This document shows, piece after piece, positions 49,641 to 63,173 of a stretch of 64,000 nt of DNA. A program made the translations under genes and the position numbers. Positions within the stretch are counted from its first letter, which is position 1. Every line of letters starts with the position of its first letter. The notes under the pieces were generated by a model. That model was not told where the DNA came from. It was given only the letters and a program-made list of their open reading frames with translations, and made no database searches. The stretch is from Clusia tigrina (Eukaryota > Arthropoda > Insecta > Diptera > Clusiidae), in the NCBI GenBank assembly GCA_920105625.2, contig OV050032.1, forward strand, positions 108,546,542-108,610,541. Reading direction: 5' to 3'.

Positions 49641-52639
49641 GCATTTGTATGTTGCAAACTTTGACAGGTGTAGGACGTACCGTATAGAAGTTAGGGCCAT
49701 TTGAAGTTTTATCAGTATTTGATTTGGGACTCTAGGGTAGCTTAGCTTTGAGCGATGGCCAAAATTGACAAGAGGCTCGAGTACTTTATTGTTACAAAAT
49801 TTCAAGGTTTATGACGCTCCAGTAAAAAGTTACAAGCATTTGTATGTTGCAAACTTTGATAGGTGTAGGACGTACCATATAGAAGTTAGGGCCATTTGAA
49901 GTTTTATCAGTGTTTGATTTGGGACTCTAGGGTAGCATAGCTTTGAGCGATGGCCTAAATTGACAAGAGGCTCGAGTACTTTATTGTTACAAAATTTCAA
50001 GATTTTATGACGCTCCAGTAAAAAGTTACAAGCATTTGTATGTTGCAAACTTTGATAGGTGTAGGACGTACCGTAAAGAAGTTAGGGCCATTTGAAGTTT
50101 TATCAGTGTTTGATTTGGGACTCAAGTGTAGCATAGCTTTGAGCGATGGCCTGAATTGACAAGAGGCTCGAGTACTTCATTGTTACAAAATTTCAATGTT
50201 TTATGACGCTCCAGTAAAAAGTTACAAGCATTTGTATGTTGCAAACTTTGATAGGTGTAGAACGTACCGTAAAGAAGTTAGGGCCATTTGAAGTTTTATC
50301 AGTGTTTGATTTGAGAGTCTAGGGTAGCATAGCTTTGAGCGATGGCTTTAATTGACAAGAGGCTCGGGTACTTTATTGTTACAAAATTTCAATGTTTCAT
50401 GACGCTCCAGTAAATAGTTACAAGCATTTGTATGTTGCAAACTTTGATAGGTGTAGGACGTACCGTAAAGAAGTTAGGGCCATTTGAAGTTTTATCAGTG
50501 TTTGAAATGGGACTCAAGGGTAGCATAGCTTTGAGCGATGGCCTAAATTGACAAGAGGCTCGAGTACTTTATTGTTACAAAATTTCAAGGTTTTATGACA
50601 CTCCAGTAAAAAGTTACAAGCATTTGTATGTTGCAAACTTTGATAGGTGTAGGACGTACCGTAAAGAAGTTAGGGGCGTTTGAAGTTTTATCAGTGTTTG
50701 ATTTGGGACACAAGGGTAGCATAGCTTTGAGCGATGGCCTAAATTGACAAGCGGCTCGAGTACTTTATTGTTACAAAATTTCCAGGTTTTATGACGCTCT
50801 AGTAAAAAGTTACAAGCATTTGTATGTTGCAAACTTTGATAGGTGTAGGACGTACCGTAAAGAAGTTAGGGCCATTTGAAGTTTTATCAGTGTTTGATTT
50901 GGGACTCAAGGGTAGCATTGCTTTGAGCGATGGCCTAAATTGACAAGAGGCTCGAGTACTTTATTGTTACAAAATTTCAAGGTTTTATGACGCTCCAGTA
51001 AAAAGATACAAGCATTTGTATATTGCAAACTTTGATAGGTGTAGGACGTACCGTAAAGAAGTTAGGGCCATTTGAAGTTTTATCAGTGTTTGATTTGGGA
51101 CTCAAGGGTAGCATAGCTCTGAGCGATAGCTTAAATTGACAAGAGGCTCGAGTACTTTATTGTTATAAAATTCCAAGGTTTTATGACGCTCCAGTAAAAA
51201 ATTACAAGCATTTGTATGTTGCAAACTTTGATTGGTGTAGGTCGTACCGTATAGAAGTTAGGGCCATTTGAAGTTTTATCAGTGTTTGATTTGGGACTCT
51301 AGGGTAGCATAGCTTTGAGCGATGGCTTAAATTGATAAGAGGCTCGGGTACTTTATTGTTACAAAATTTCAAGGTTTTATGACGCTCCAGTAAAAAGTTA
51401 CAAGCATTTGTATGTTGCAAACTTTGATAGCTGTAGGACGTACCGAATAGAAGTTAGGGCCATTTGAAGTTTTATCAGTGTTTGATTTGGGACTCTAGGG
51501 TAGCATAGCTTTGAGCGATGGCCTAAATTGACAAGAGGCTCGAGTACTTTATTGTTACAAAATTTCAAGGTTTTATGACGCTCCAGTAAAAAGTTACAAG
51601 CATTTGTATGTTGCAAACTTTGATAGGTATAGGACGTACCGTATAGAAGTTAGGGCCATTTGAAGTTTTATCAGTGTTTGATTTGGGACTCAAGGGTAGC
51701 ATAGCTTTGAGCGATGGCCAAAATTGACAAGAGGCTCGAGTACTTTATTGTTACAAAATTTCAAGGTTTATGACGCTCCAGTAAAAAGTTACAAGCATTT
51801 GTATGTTGCAAACTTTGATAGGTGTAGGACGTACCATATAGAAGTTAGGGCCATTTGAAGTTTTATCAGTGTTTGATTTGGGACTCTAGGGTAGCATAGC
51901 TTTGAGCGATGGCTTAAATTGACAAGAGGCTCGAGTACTTTATTGTTACAAAATTTCAAGGTTTTATGACGCTCCAGTAAAAAGTTACAAGCATTTGTAT
52001 GTTGCAAACTTTGATAGGTGTAGGACGTACCGTAAAGAAGTTAGGGCCATTTGAAGTTTTATCAGTGTTTGATTTGGGACTCAAGGGTAGCATAACTTTG
52101 AGCGATGGCCTATATTGGCAAGAGGCTCGAGTACTTCATTTTTACAAAATTTCAAGGTTTTATGACGCTCCAGTAAAAAGTTACAAGCATTTGTATGTTG
52201 CAAACTTTGATAGGTGTAGGACGTACCGTAAAGAAGTTAGGGGCGTTTGAAGTTTTATCAGTGTTTGATTTGGGACACAAGGGTAGCGTAGCTTTGAGCG
52301 ATGGCCTAAATTGACAAGAGGCTCGAGTACTTTATTGTTACAAAATTTCAAGGTTTTATGACGCTCTAGTAAAAAGTTACAAGCATTTGTATGTTGCAAA
52401 CTTTGATAGGTGTAGGACGTACCGTAAAGAAGTTAGGGGCGTTTGAAGTTTTATCAGTGTTTGATTTGGGACACAAGGGTAGCGTAGCTTTGAGCGATGG
52501 CCTAAATTGACAAGAGGCTCGAGTACTTTATTGTTACAAAATTTCAAGGTTTTATGACGCTCTAGTAAAAAGTTACAAGCATTTGTATGTTGCAAACTTT
52601 GATAGGTGTAGGACGTACCGTAAAGAAGTTTGGGCCATT
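49641..52639 (+). repeat. Mixed segment ending in two identical monomers
   Basis: I saw no block-length match inside this stretch. It carries the ACGTACCATATAGAAG monomer (49871, 51832) that spreads to the right, and rare states such as TGAAATGGGAC near 50504, GGTCGTACC near 51240, ACCGAATAG near 51443 and GGCCTATATTGG near 52107. Monomers 52206-52401 and 52402-52597 read the same at every base that I checked. Confidence 0.75.
52206..52597 (+). repeat. Identical adjacent monomer pair
   Basis: The two 196-bp units 52206-52401 and 52402-52597 share GGGGCGTTTG, GGGACACAAGGG, AGCGTAGC and CTCTAGTAAAAAG and show no difference. Most neighbouring monomers differ at several positions. This looks like a very recent one-unit duplication, or a one-unit assembly error. 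Confidence 0.8.
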
Positions 52640-55380
52640 TGAAGTTTTATCAGTGTTTGATTTGGGACTCAAGGGTAGCATAGCTTTGAGCGATGGCCTA
52701 AATTGACAAGAGGCTCCAGTACTTTATTGTTACAAAATTTCAAGGTTTTATGACGCTCCAGTAAAAAGTTACAAGCATTTGTATGTTGCAAACTTTGATA
52801 GGTGTAGGACGTACCGTATAGAAGTTAGGGTCATTTGAAGTTTTATCAGTGTTTGATTTCGGAATCTAGGGTAGCATAGCTTTGAGCGATGGCTTAAATT
52901 GACAAGGGGCTCGGGTACTTTATTGTTACAAAATTTCATGGTTTTATGACGCTCCAGTAAAAAGTTACAAGCATTTGTATGTTGCAAACTTTGAAAGGTG
53001 TAGGACGTACCGTATAGAAGTTAGGGCCATTTGAAGTTTTATCAGTATTTGATTTGGGACTCTAGGGTAGCATAGCTTTGAGCGATGGCCAAAATTGACA
53101 AGGGGCTCGGGTACTTTATTGTTACAAAATTTCAAGGTTTTATGACGCTCCAGTAAAAAGTTACAAGCATTTGTATGTTGCAAACTTTGACAGGTGTAGG
53201 ACGTACCGTATAGAAGTTAGGGCCATTTGAAGTTTTATCAGTATTTGATTTTGGACTCTAGGGTAGCTTAGCTTTGAGCGATGGCCAAAATTGACAAGAG
53301 GCTCGCGTACTTTATTGTTACAAAATTTCAAGGTTTATGACGCTCCAGTAAAAAGTTACAAGCATTTGTATGTTGCAAACTTTGATAGGTGTAGGACGTA
53401 CCATATAGAAGTTAGGGCCATTTGAAGTTTTATCAGTGTTTGATTTGGGACTCTAGAGTAGCATAGCTTTGAGCGATGGCCTAAATTGACAAGAGGCTCG
53501 AGTACTTTATTGTTACAAAATTTCAAGGTTTTATGACGCTCCAGTAAAAAGTTACAAGCATTTGTATGTTGCAAACTTTGATAGGTGTAGGACGTACCGT
53601 AAAGAAGTTAGGGCCATTTGAAGTTTTATCAGTGTTTGATTTGGGACTCAAGGGTAGCATAGCTTTGAGCGATGGCCTGAATTGACAAGAGGCTCGAGTA
53701 CTTCATTGTTAAAAAATTTCAATGTTTTATGACGCTCCAGTAAAAACTTACAAGCATTTGTATGTTGCAAACTTTGATAGGTGTAGAACGTACCGTAAAG
53801 AAGTTAGGGCCATTTGAAGTTTTATCAGTGTTTGATTTGAGACTCTAGGGTAGCATAGCTTTGAGCGATGGCTTTAATTGACAAGAGGCTCGGGTACTTT
53901 ATTGTTACAAAATTTCAATGTTTCATGACGCTCCAGTAAATAGTTACAAGCATTTGTATGTTGCAAACTTTGATAGGTGTAGGATGTACCGTAAAGAAGT
54001 TAGGGCCATTTGAAGTTTTATCAGTATTTGATTTGGGACTCTAGGGTAGCATAGCTTTGAGCGATGGCCAAAATTGACAAGGGGCTCGGGTACTTTATTG
54101 TTACAAAATTTCAAGGTTTATGACGCTCCAGTAAAAAGTTACAAGCATTTGTATGTTGCAAACTTTGATAGGTGTAGGACGTACCATATAGAAGTTAGGG
54201 CCATTTGAAGTTTTATCAGTGTTTGATTTGGGACACAAGGGTAGCATAGCTTTGAGCGATGGCCTAAATTGACAAGCGGCTCGAGTACTTTATTGTTACA
54301 AAATTTCCAGGTTTTATGACGCTCTAGTAAAAAGTTACAAGCATTTGTATGTTGCAAACTTTGATAGGTGTAGGACGTACCGTAAAGAAGTTAGGGCCAT
54401 TTGAAGTTTTATCAGTGTTTGATTTGGGACTCAAGGGTAGCATTGCTTTGAGCGATGGCCTAAATTGACAAGAGGCTCGAGTACTTTATTGTTACAAAAT
54501 TTCAAGGTTTTATGACGCTCCAGTAAAAAGATACAAGCATTTGTATGTTGCAAACTTTGATAGGTGTAGGACGTACCGTAAAGAAGTTAGGGCCATTTGA
54601 AGTTTTATCAGTGTTTGATTTGGGACTCAAGGGTAGCATAGCTCTGAGCGATAGCTTAAATTGACAAGAGGCTCGAGTACTTTATTGTTATAAAATTCCA
54701 AGGTTTTATGACGCTCCAGTAAAAAATTACAAGCATTTGTATGTTGCAAACTTTGATTGGTGTAGGTCGTACCGTAAAGAAGTTTGGGCCATTTGAAGTT
54801 TTATCAGTGTTTGATTTGGGACTCAAGGGTAGCATAGCTTTGAGCGATGGCTTAAATTGACAAGAGGCTCCAGTACTTTATTGTTACAAAATTTCAAGGT
54901 TTTATGACGCTCTAGTAAAAAGTTACAAGCATTTGTATGTTGCAAACTTTGATAGGTGTAGGACGTACCGCATAGAAGTTAGGGTCATCTGAAGTTTTAT
55001 CAGTGTTTGATTTCGGAATCTAGGGTAGCATAGCTTTGAGCGATGGCTTAAATTGACAAGGGGCTCGGGTACTTAATTGTTACAAAATTTCATGGTTTTA
55101 TGACGCTCCAGTAAAAAGTTACAAGCATTTGTATGTTGCAAACTTTGAAAGGTGTAGGACGTACCGTATAGAAGTTAGGGCCATTTGAAGTTTTATCAGT
55201 ATTTGATTTGGGACTCTAGGGTAGCATAGCTTTGAGCGATGGCCAAAATTGACAAGGGGCTCGGGTACTTTATTGTTACAAAATTTCAAGGTTTATGACG
55301 CTCCAGTAAAAAGTTACAAGCATTTGTATGTTGCAAACTTTGATAGGTGTAGGACGTACCGTAAAGAAGTTAGGGGCGTT
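52640..55380 (+). repeat. 14-monomer duplication (2741 bp), copy 1
   Basis: It matches 55381-58091 at 2741 bp (14 units minus 3 bp). I compared more than ten rare states, including GCTCGCGTAC, CTCTAGAGTAGC, TTGTTAAAAAATTTC, AAAAACTTACAAG, AAAAAGATACAAG, ACCGCATAGAAG and GGTACTTAATTG. All are present in both copies at the expected spacing. Confidence 0.88.
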
Positions 55381-58091
55381 TGAAGTTTTATCAGTGTTTG
55401 ATTTGGGACTCAAGGGTAGCATAGCTTTGAGCGATGGCCTAAATTGACAAGAGGCTCCAGTACTTTATTGTTACAAAATTTCAAGGTTTTATGACGCTCC
55501 AGTAAAAAGTTACAAGCATTTGTATGTTGCAAACTTTGATAGGTGTAGGACGTACCGTATAGAAGTTAGGGTCATTTGAAGTTTTATCAGTGTTTGATTT
55601 CGGAATCTAGGGTAGCATAGCTTTGAGCGATGGCTTAAATTGACAAGGGGCTCGGGTACTTTATTGTTACAAAATTTCATGGTTTTATGACGCTCCAGTA
55701 AAAAGTTACAAGCATTTGTATGTTGCAAACTTTGAAAGGTGTAGGACGTACCGTATAGAAGTTAGGGCCATTTGAAGTTTTATCAGTATTTGATTTGGGA
55801 CTCTAGGGTAGCATAGCTTTGAGCGATGGCCAAAATTGACAAGGGGCTCGGGTACTTTATTGTTACAAAATTTCAAGGTTTTATGACGCTCCAGTAAAAA
55901 GTTACAAGCATTTGTATGTTGCAAACTTTGACAGGTGTAGGACGTACCGTATAGAAGTTAGGGCCATTTGAAGTTTTATCAGTATTTGATTTTGGACTCT
56001 AGGGTAGCTTAGCTTTGAGCGATGGCCAAAATTGACAAGAGGCTCGCGTACTTTATTGTTACAAAATTTCAAGGTTTATGACGCTCCAGTAAAAAGTTAC
56101 AAGCATTTGTATGTTGCAAACTTTGATAGGTGTAGGACGTACCATATAGAAGTTAGGGCCATTTGAAGTTTTATCAGTGTTTGATTTGGGACTCTAGAGT
56201 AGCATAGCTTTGAGCGATGGCCTAAATTGACAAGAGGCTCGAGTACTTTATTGTTACAAAATTTCAAGGTTTTATGACGCTCCAGTAAAAAGTTACAAGC
56301 ATTTGTATGTTGCAAACTTTGATAGGTGTAGGACGTACCGTAAAGAAGTTAGGGCCATTTGAAGTTTTATCAGTGTTTGATTTGGGACTCAAGGGTAGCA
56401 TAGCTTTGAGCGATGGCCTGAATTGACAAGAGGCTCGAGTACTTCATTGTTAAAAAATTTCAATGTTTTATGACGCTCCAGTAAAAACTTACAAGCATTT
56501 GTATGTTGCAAACTTTGATAGGTGTAGAACGTACCGTAAAGAAGTTAGGGCCATTTGAAGTTTTATCAGTGTTTGATTTGAGACTCTAGGGTAGCATAGC
56601 TTTGAGCGATGGCTTTAATTGACAAGAGGCTCGGGTACTTTATTGTTACAAAATTTCAATGTTTCATGACGCTCCAGTAAATAGTTACAAGCATTTGTAT
56701 GTTGCAAACTTTGATAGGTGTAGGATGTACCGTAAAGAAGTTAGGGCCATTTGAAGTTTTATCAGTATTTGATTTGGGACTCTAGGGTAGCATAGCTTTG
56801 AGCGATGGCCAAAATTGACAAGGGGCTCGGGTACTTTATTGTTACAAAATTTCAAGGTTTATGACGCTCCAGTAAAAAGTTACAAGCATTTGTATGTTGC
56901 AAACTTTGATAGGTGTAGGACGTACCATATAGAAGTTAGGGCCATTTGAAGTTTTATCAGTGTTTGATTTGGGACACAAGGGTAGCATAGCTTTGAGCGA
57001 TGGCCTAAATTGACAAGCGGCTCGAGTACTTTATTGTTACAAAATTTCCAGGTTTTATGACGCTCTAGTAAAAAGTTACAAGCATTTGTATGTTGCAAAC
57101 TTTGATAGGTGTAGGACGTACCGTAAAGAAGTTAGGGCCATTTGAAGTTTTATCAGTGTTTGATTTGGGACTCAAGGGTAGCATTGCTTTGAGCGATGGC
57201 CTAAATTGACAAGAGGCTCGAGTACTTTATTGTTACAAAATTTCAAGGTTTTATGACGCTCCAGTAAAAAGATACAAGCATTTGTATGTTGCAAACTTTG
57301 ATAGGTGTAGGACGTACCGTAAAGAAGTTAGGGCCATTTGAAGTTTTATCAGTGTTTGATTTGGGACTCAAGGGTAGCATAGCTCTGAGCGATAGCTTAA
57401 ATTGACAAGAGGCTCGAGTACTTTATTGTTATAAAATTCCAAGGTTTTATGACGCTCCAGTAAAAAATTACAAGCATTTGTATGTTGCAAACTTTGATTG
57501 GTGTAGGTCGTACCGTAAAGAAGTTTGGGCCATTTGAAGTTTTATCAGTGTTTGATTTGGGACTCAAGGGTAGCATAGCTTTGAGCGATGGCTTAAATTG
57601 ACAAGAGGCTCCAGTACTTTATTGTTACAAAATTTCAAGGTTTTATGACGCTCTAGTAAAAAGTTACAAGCATTTGTATGTTGCAAACTTTGATAGGTGT
57701 AGGACGTACCGCATAGAAGTTAGGGTCATCTGAAGTTTTATCAGTGTTTGATTTCGGAATCTAGGGTAGCATAGCTTTGAGCGATGGCTTAAATTGACAA
57801 GGGGCTCGGGTACTTAATTGTTACAAAATTTCATGGTTTTATGACGCTCCAGTAAAAAGTTACAAGCATTTGTATGTTGCAAACTTTGAAAGGTGTAGGA
57901 CGTACCGTATAGAAGTTAGGGCCATTTGAAGTTTTATCAGTATTTGATTTGGGACTCTAGGGTAGCATAGCTTTGAGCGATGGCCAAAATTGACAAGGGG
58001 CTCGGGTACTTTATTGTTACAAAATTTCAAGGTTTATGACGCTCCAGTAAAAAGTTACAAGCATTTGTATGTTGCAAACTTTGATAGGTGT
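55381..58091 (+). repeat. 14-monomer duplication (2741 bp), copy 2
   Basis: No base difference from copy 1 was noticed, which makes it the youngest large duplication in the window, or an assembly artefact. Matching stops near 58092, where ACCATATAG replaces ACCGTAAAG. It carries three copies of the one-base-short CAAGGTTTATGACG monomer (56073, 56853, 58031). Confidence 0.88.
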
Positions 58092-61000
58092 AGGACGTAC
58101 CATATAGAAGTTAGGGCCATTTGAAGTTTTATCAGTGTTTGATTTGGGACTCTAGGGTAGCATAGCTTTGAGCGATGGCCTAAATTGACAAGAGGCTCGA
58201 GTACTTTATTGTTACAAAATTTCAAGGTTTTATGACGCTCCAGTAAAAAGTTACAAGCATTTGTATGTTGCAAACTTTGATAGGTGTAGGATGTACCGTA
58301 AAGAAGTTAGGGCCATTTGAAGTTTTATCAGTGTTTGATTTGGGACTCAAGGGTAGCATAGCTTTGAGCGATGGCCTGAATTGACAAGAGGCTCGAGTAC
58401 TTCATTGTTACAAAATTTCAATGTTTTATGACGCTCCAGTAAAAAGTTACAAGCATTTGTATGTTGCAAACTTTGATAGGTGTAGAACGTACCGTAAAGA
58501 AGTTAGGGCCATTTGAAGTTTTATCAGTGTTTGATTTGAGACTCTAGGGTAGCATAGCTTTGAGCGATGGCTTTAATTGACAAGAGGCTCGGGTACTTTA
58601 TTGTTACAAAATTGCAATGTTTCATGACGCTCCAGTAAATAGTTACAAGCATTTGTATGTTGCAAACTTTGATAGGTGTAGGACGTACCGTAAAGAAGTT
58701 AGGGCCATTTGAAGTTTTATCAGTGTTTGACTTGGGACACAAGGGTAGCATAGCTTTGAGCGATGGCCTAAATTGACAAGCGGCTCGAGTACTTTATTGT
58801 TACAAAATTTCCAGGTTTTATGACGCTCCAGTAAAAAGATACAAGCATTTGTATGTTGCAAACTTTGATAGGTGTAGGACGTACCGTAAAGAGGTCACGG
58901 ACGTTTGAAGTTTTATCAGTGTTTGATTTGGGACTCAAGGGTTGCATAGCTTTGAGCGATGGCCTAAATTGACAAGAGGCTCGAGTACTTTATTGTTACA
59001 AAATTTCAAGGTTTTATGACGCTCTAGTAAAAAGTTACAAGCATTTGTATGTTGCAAACTCTGATAGGTGTAGGACGTACCGTAAAGAAGTTAGGGGCGT
59101 TTGAAGTTTTATCAGTGTTTGATTTGGGACTCTAGGGTAGCATAGCTTTGAGCGATAGCTTAAATTGACAAGAGTCTCGAGTACTTTATTGTTACAAAAT
59201 TTCAAGGTTTTATGACGCTCCAGTAAAAAGTTACAAGCATTTGTATGTTGCAAACTTTGATAGGTATAGGACGTACCGTAAAGTAGTTAGGGGCGTTTGA
59301 AGTTTTATCAGTGTTTGATTTGGGACTCTAGGGTAGCATAGCTTTGAGCGATAGCTTAAATTGACAAGAGGCTCGCGTACTTTATTGTTACAAAATTTCA
59401 AGGTTTTATGACGCTCCAGTAAAAAGATACAAGCATTTGTATGCTGCAAACTTTGATAGGTATAGGACGTACCTTAAAGAAGTTAGGGGCGTTTGAAGTT
59501 TTATCATTGTTTGATTTGGGACTCTAGGGTACCATAGCTTTGAGCGATGGCCTAAATTGACAAGAGGCTCGAGCACTTTATTGTTACAAAATTTCCAGGT
59601 TTTATGACGCTCCAGTAAAAAGTTACAAGCATTTGTATTTGCAAACTTTGATAGGTGTAGGACGTACCGTAAAGAAGTTAGGGCCATTTGAAGTTTTATC
59701 AGTGTTTGATTTGGGACTCAAGGGTAGCATAGCTTTGAGCGATGGCCTAAATTGACAAGAGGCTCGAGTACTTTATTGTTACAAAATTTCAAGGTTTTAT
59801 GATGCTCCAGTAAAAAGTTACAAGCATTTGTATGTTGCAAACTTTGATAGGTGTAGGACGTACCGTAAAGAAGTTAGAGCCATTTGAAGTTTTATCAGTG
59901 TTTGATTTGGGACTCAAGGGTAGCATAGCTTTGAGCGATGGCTTAAATTGACAAGGGGCTCTGGTACTTTATTGTTACAAAATTTCAATGTTTTATGACG
60001 CTCCAGTAAAAAGTTACAAGCATTTGTATGTTGCAAACTTTGATAGGTGTAGGACGTACCGTAAAGAAGTTACGGACGTTTGAAGTTTTATCAGTGTTTG
60101 ATTTGGGACTCAAGGGTTGCATAGCTTTGAGCGATGGCCTAAATTGACAAGAGGCTCGAGTACTTTATTGTTACAAAATTTCAAGGTTTTATGACGCTCC
60201 AGTAAAAAGTTACAAGCATTTGTATGTTGCAAACTTTGATAGGTTCAGGACGTACCGTAAAAAAGTTAAGGCCATTTGAACTTTTATCAGTGTTTGATTT
60301 GGGACTCAAGGGTAGCATAGCTTTTAGCGATGGCCTAAATTGACAAGAGGCTCGAGTACTTCATTGTTACAAAATTTCAAGGTTTTATGACACTCCAGTA
60401 AAAAGTTACAAGCATTTGTATGCTGCAAACTTTGATAGGTGTAGGACGTACCGTATAGAAGTTAGGGCCATTTGAAGTTTTATCAGTGTTTAATTTGGGA
60501 CTCTAGGGTAGCATAGCTTTGAGCGATGGCTTAAATTGACAAGAGGCTCGGGTACTTTATTGTTACAAAATTTCAAGGTTTTATGACGCTCCAGTAAAAA
60601 GTTACAAGCATTTGTATGTTGCAAACTTTGATAGGTGTAGGACGTACCGTATAGAAGTTAAGGCCATTTGAAGTTTTATCAGTGTTTGATTTGGGACTCA
60701 AGGGTAGCATAGCTTTGAGCGATGGCTTAAATTGACAAGAGGCTCGAGAACTTTATTGTTACAAAATTTCAAGGTTTTATGACGCTCCAGTAAAAAGTTA
60801 CAAGCATTGCTATGTTGCAAACTTTGATTGGTGTAGGCCGTACCGTATAGAAGTTAGGGCCATTTGAAGTTTTATCAGTGTTTAATTTGGGACTCTAGGG
60901 TAGCATAGCTTTGAGCGATGGCTTAAATTGACAAGAGGCTGGGGTACTTTATTGTTACAAAATTTCAAGGTTTTATGACGCTCCAGTAAAAAGTTACAAG

Positions 61001-61190
61001 CATTTGTATGTTGCAAACTTTGATAAGTGTAGGACGTACCGTCAAGAAGTTAGGGCCATTTGAAGTTTTATCAGTGTTTGATTTGGGACTCTAGGGTAGC
61101 ATAGCTTTGAGCGATGGCTTAAATTGACAAGAGGCTCGAGTACTTCATTGTTACAAAATTTCAAGGTTTTATGACGCTCCAGTAAAAAGT

Positions 61191-61224
61191 TACAAGCTTT
61201 GATAGGTTGCCAACTTTGATAGGT
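61191..61224 (+). repeat. Clustered, apparently templated change in one monomer
   Basis: The usual CAAGCATTTGTATGTTGC reads CAAGCTTTGATAGGTTGC. As a result CTTTGATAGGT occurs at 61197-61207 and again at its normal place, 61214-61224. Length is unchanged; five bases differ within 18. The new bases copy the motif lying 17 bp downstream. The change destroys the TACAA/TTGTA dyad in this monomer. Confidence 0.75.
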
Positions 61225-63173
61225 GTAGGCCGTACCGTAAAGAAGTTAGGGGCGTTTAAAGTTTTATCAGTGTTTGATTTGGGACTCAAGGGTAGCATAG
61301 CTTTGAGCGATAGCTTAAATTGACAAGAGGCTCGGGTACTTCATTGTTACAAAATTTCAAGGTTTTATGACGCTCCAGTAAAAAGTTACAAGTATTTGAA
61401 TGTTGCCAACTTTGATAGGTGTAGGACGTACCGTAAAGAAGTTAGGGGCGTTTGAAGTTTTATCATTGTTTGATTTGGGACTCTAGGGTAGCATAGCTCT
61501 GAGCGATGGCTTAAATTGACAAGAGGCTCGAGTACTTTATTGTTACAAAATTTCAAGGTTTTATGACGCTCCAGTGAAAAGTTACAAGCATTTGTATGGT
61601 GCAAACTTTGATAGGTGTAGGACGTACCGTAAAGAAGTTAGGGCCATTTGAAGTTTTATCAGTGTTTGATTTGGGACTCAAGGGTAGCATAGCTTTGAGC
61701 GATGGCCTAAATTGACAAGAGGCTCGAGTACTTCATTGTTACAAAATTTCAAGATTTTATGACGCTCCAGTAAAAAGTTACAAGCATTTGTATGTTGCAA
61801 ACTTTGATTGGTGTAGGACGTACCGTAAAGAAGTTAGGGCCATTTGAAGTTTTATCAGTGTTTGATTTGGGACTCTAGGGTAGCATAGCTTTGAGCGATG
61901 GCCTAAATTGACAAGCGGCTCGAGTACTTTATTGTTACAAAATTTCAAGGTTTTATGACGCTCTAGTAAAAAGTTACAAGCATTTGTATGTTGCAAACTT
62001 TGATAGGTGTAGGACGTACCGTAAAGAAGTTAGGGCCATTTGAAGTTTTATCAGTGTTTGATTTGGGACTCAAGGGTAGCATTGCTTTGAGCGATGGCCT
62101 AAATTGACAAGAGGCTCGAGTACTTTATTGTTACAAAATTTCAAGGTTTTATGACGCTCCAGTAAAAAGATACAAGCATTTGTATGTTGCAAACTTTGAT
62201 AGGTGTAGGACGTACCGTAAAGAAGTTAGGGCCATTTGAAGTTTTATCAGTGTTTGATTTGGGACTCAAGGGTAGCATAGCTCTGAGCGATAGCTTAAAT
62301 TGACAAGAGGCTCGAGTACTTTATTGTTATAAAATTCCAAGGTTTTATGACGTTCCAGTAAAAAGATACAAGCATTTGTATGTTGCAAACTTTGATAGGT
62401 ATAGGACGTACCTTAAAGAAGTTAGGGGCGTTTGAAGTTTATCATTGTTTGATTTGGGACTCTAGGGTAGCATAGCTTTGAGCGGTGGCCTAAATTGACA
62501 AGAGGCTCGAGTACTTTATTGCTACAAAATTTCCAGGTTTTATGACGCTCCAGTAAAAAGTTACAAGCATTTGTATGTTGCAAACTTTGATAGGTGTAGG
62601 ACGTACCGTAAAGAAGTTAGGGCCATTTGAAGTTTTATCAGTGTTTGATTTGGGACTCAAGGGTAGCATAGCTTTGAGCGATGGCTTAAATTGACAAGGG
62701 GCTCTGGTACTTTATTGTTACAAAATTTCAATGTTTTATGACGCTCCAGTAAAAAGTTACAAGCATTTGTATGTTGCAAACTTTGATAGGTGTAGGACGT
62801 ACCGTAAAGAAGTTACGGACGTTTGAAGTTTTATCAGTGTTTGATTTGGGACTCAAGGGTTGCATAGCTTTGAGCGATGGCCTAAATTGACAAGAGGCTC
62901 GAGTACTTTATTGTTACAAAATTTCAAGGTTTTATGACGCTCTAGTAAAAAGTTACAAGCACTTGTATGTTGCAAACTTTGATAGGTGTAGCACGTACCG
63001 TAAAGAAGTAAGGGCCATTTGAAGTTTTATCAGTGTTTGATTTAGGACTCAAGGGTAGCATAGCTTTGAACGATGGCCTAAATTGACAAGAGGCTCGAGT
63101 ACTTTATTGTTTCAAAATTTCAAGGTTTTATGACGCTCTAGTAAAAAGTTACAAGCATTTGTATGTTGCAAAC

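Noticed and set aside
3829..52250. Plus-strand frames of 83 codons containing a GPFEVL string, as a possible retroelement integrase remnant
   Set aside because: Only a few residues recall that family; most monomers carry TAG or TGA in the frame, and the match is within chance for such short strings.
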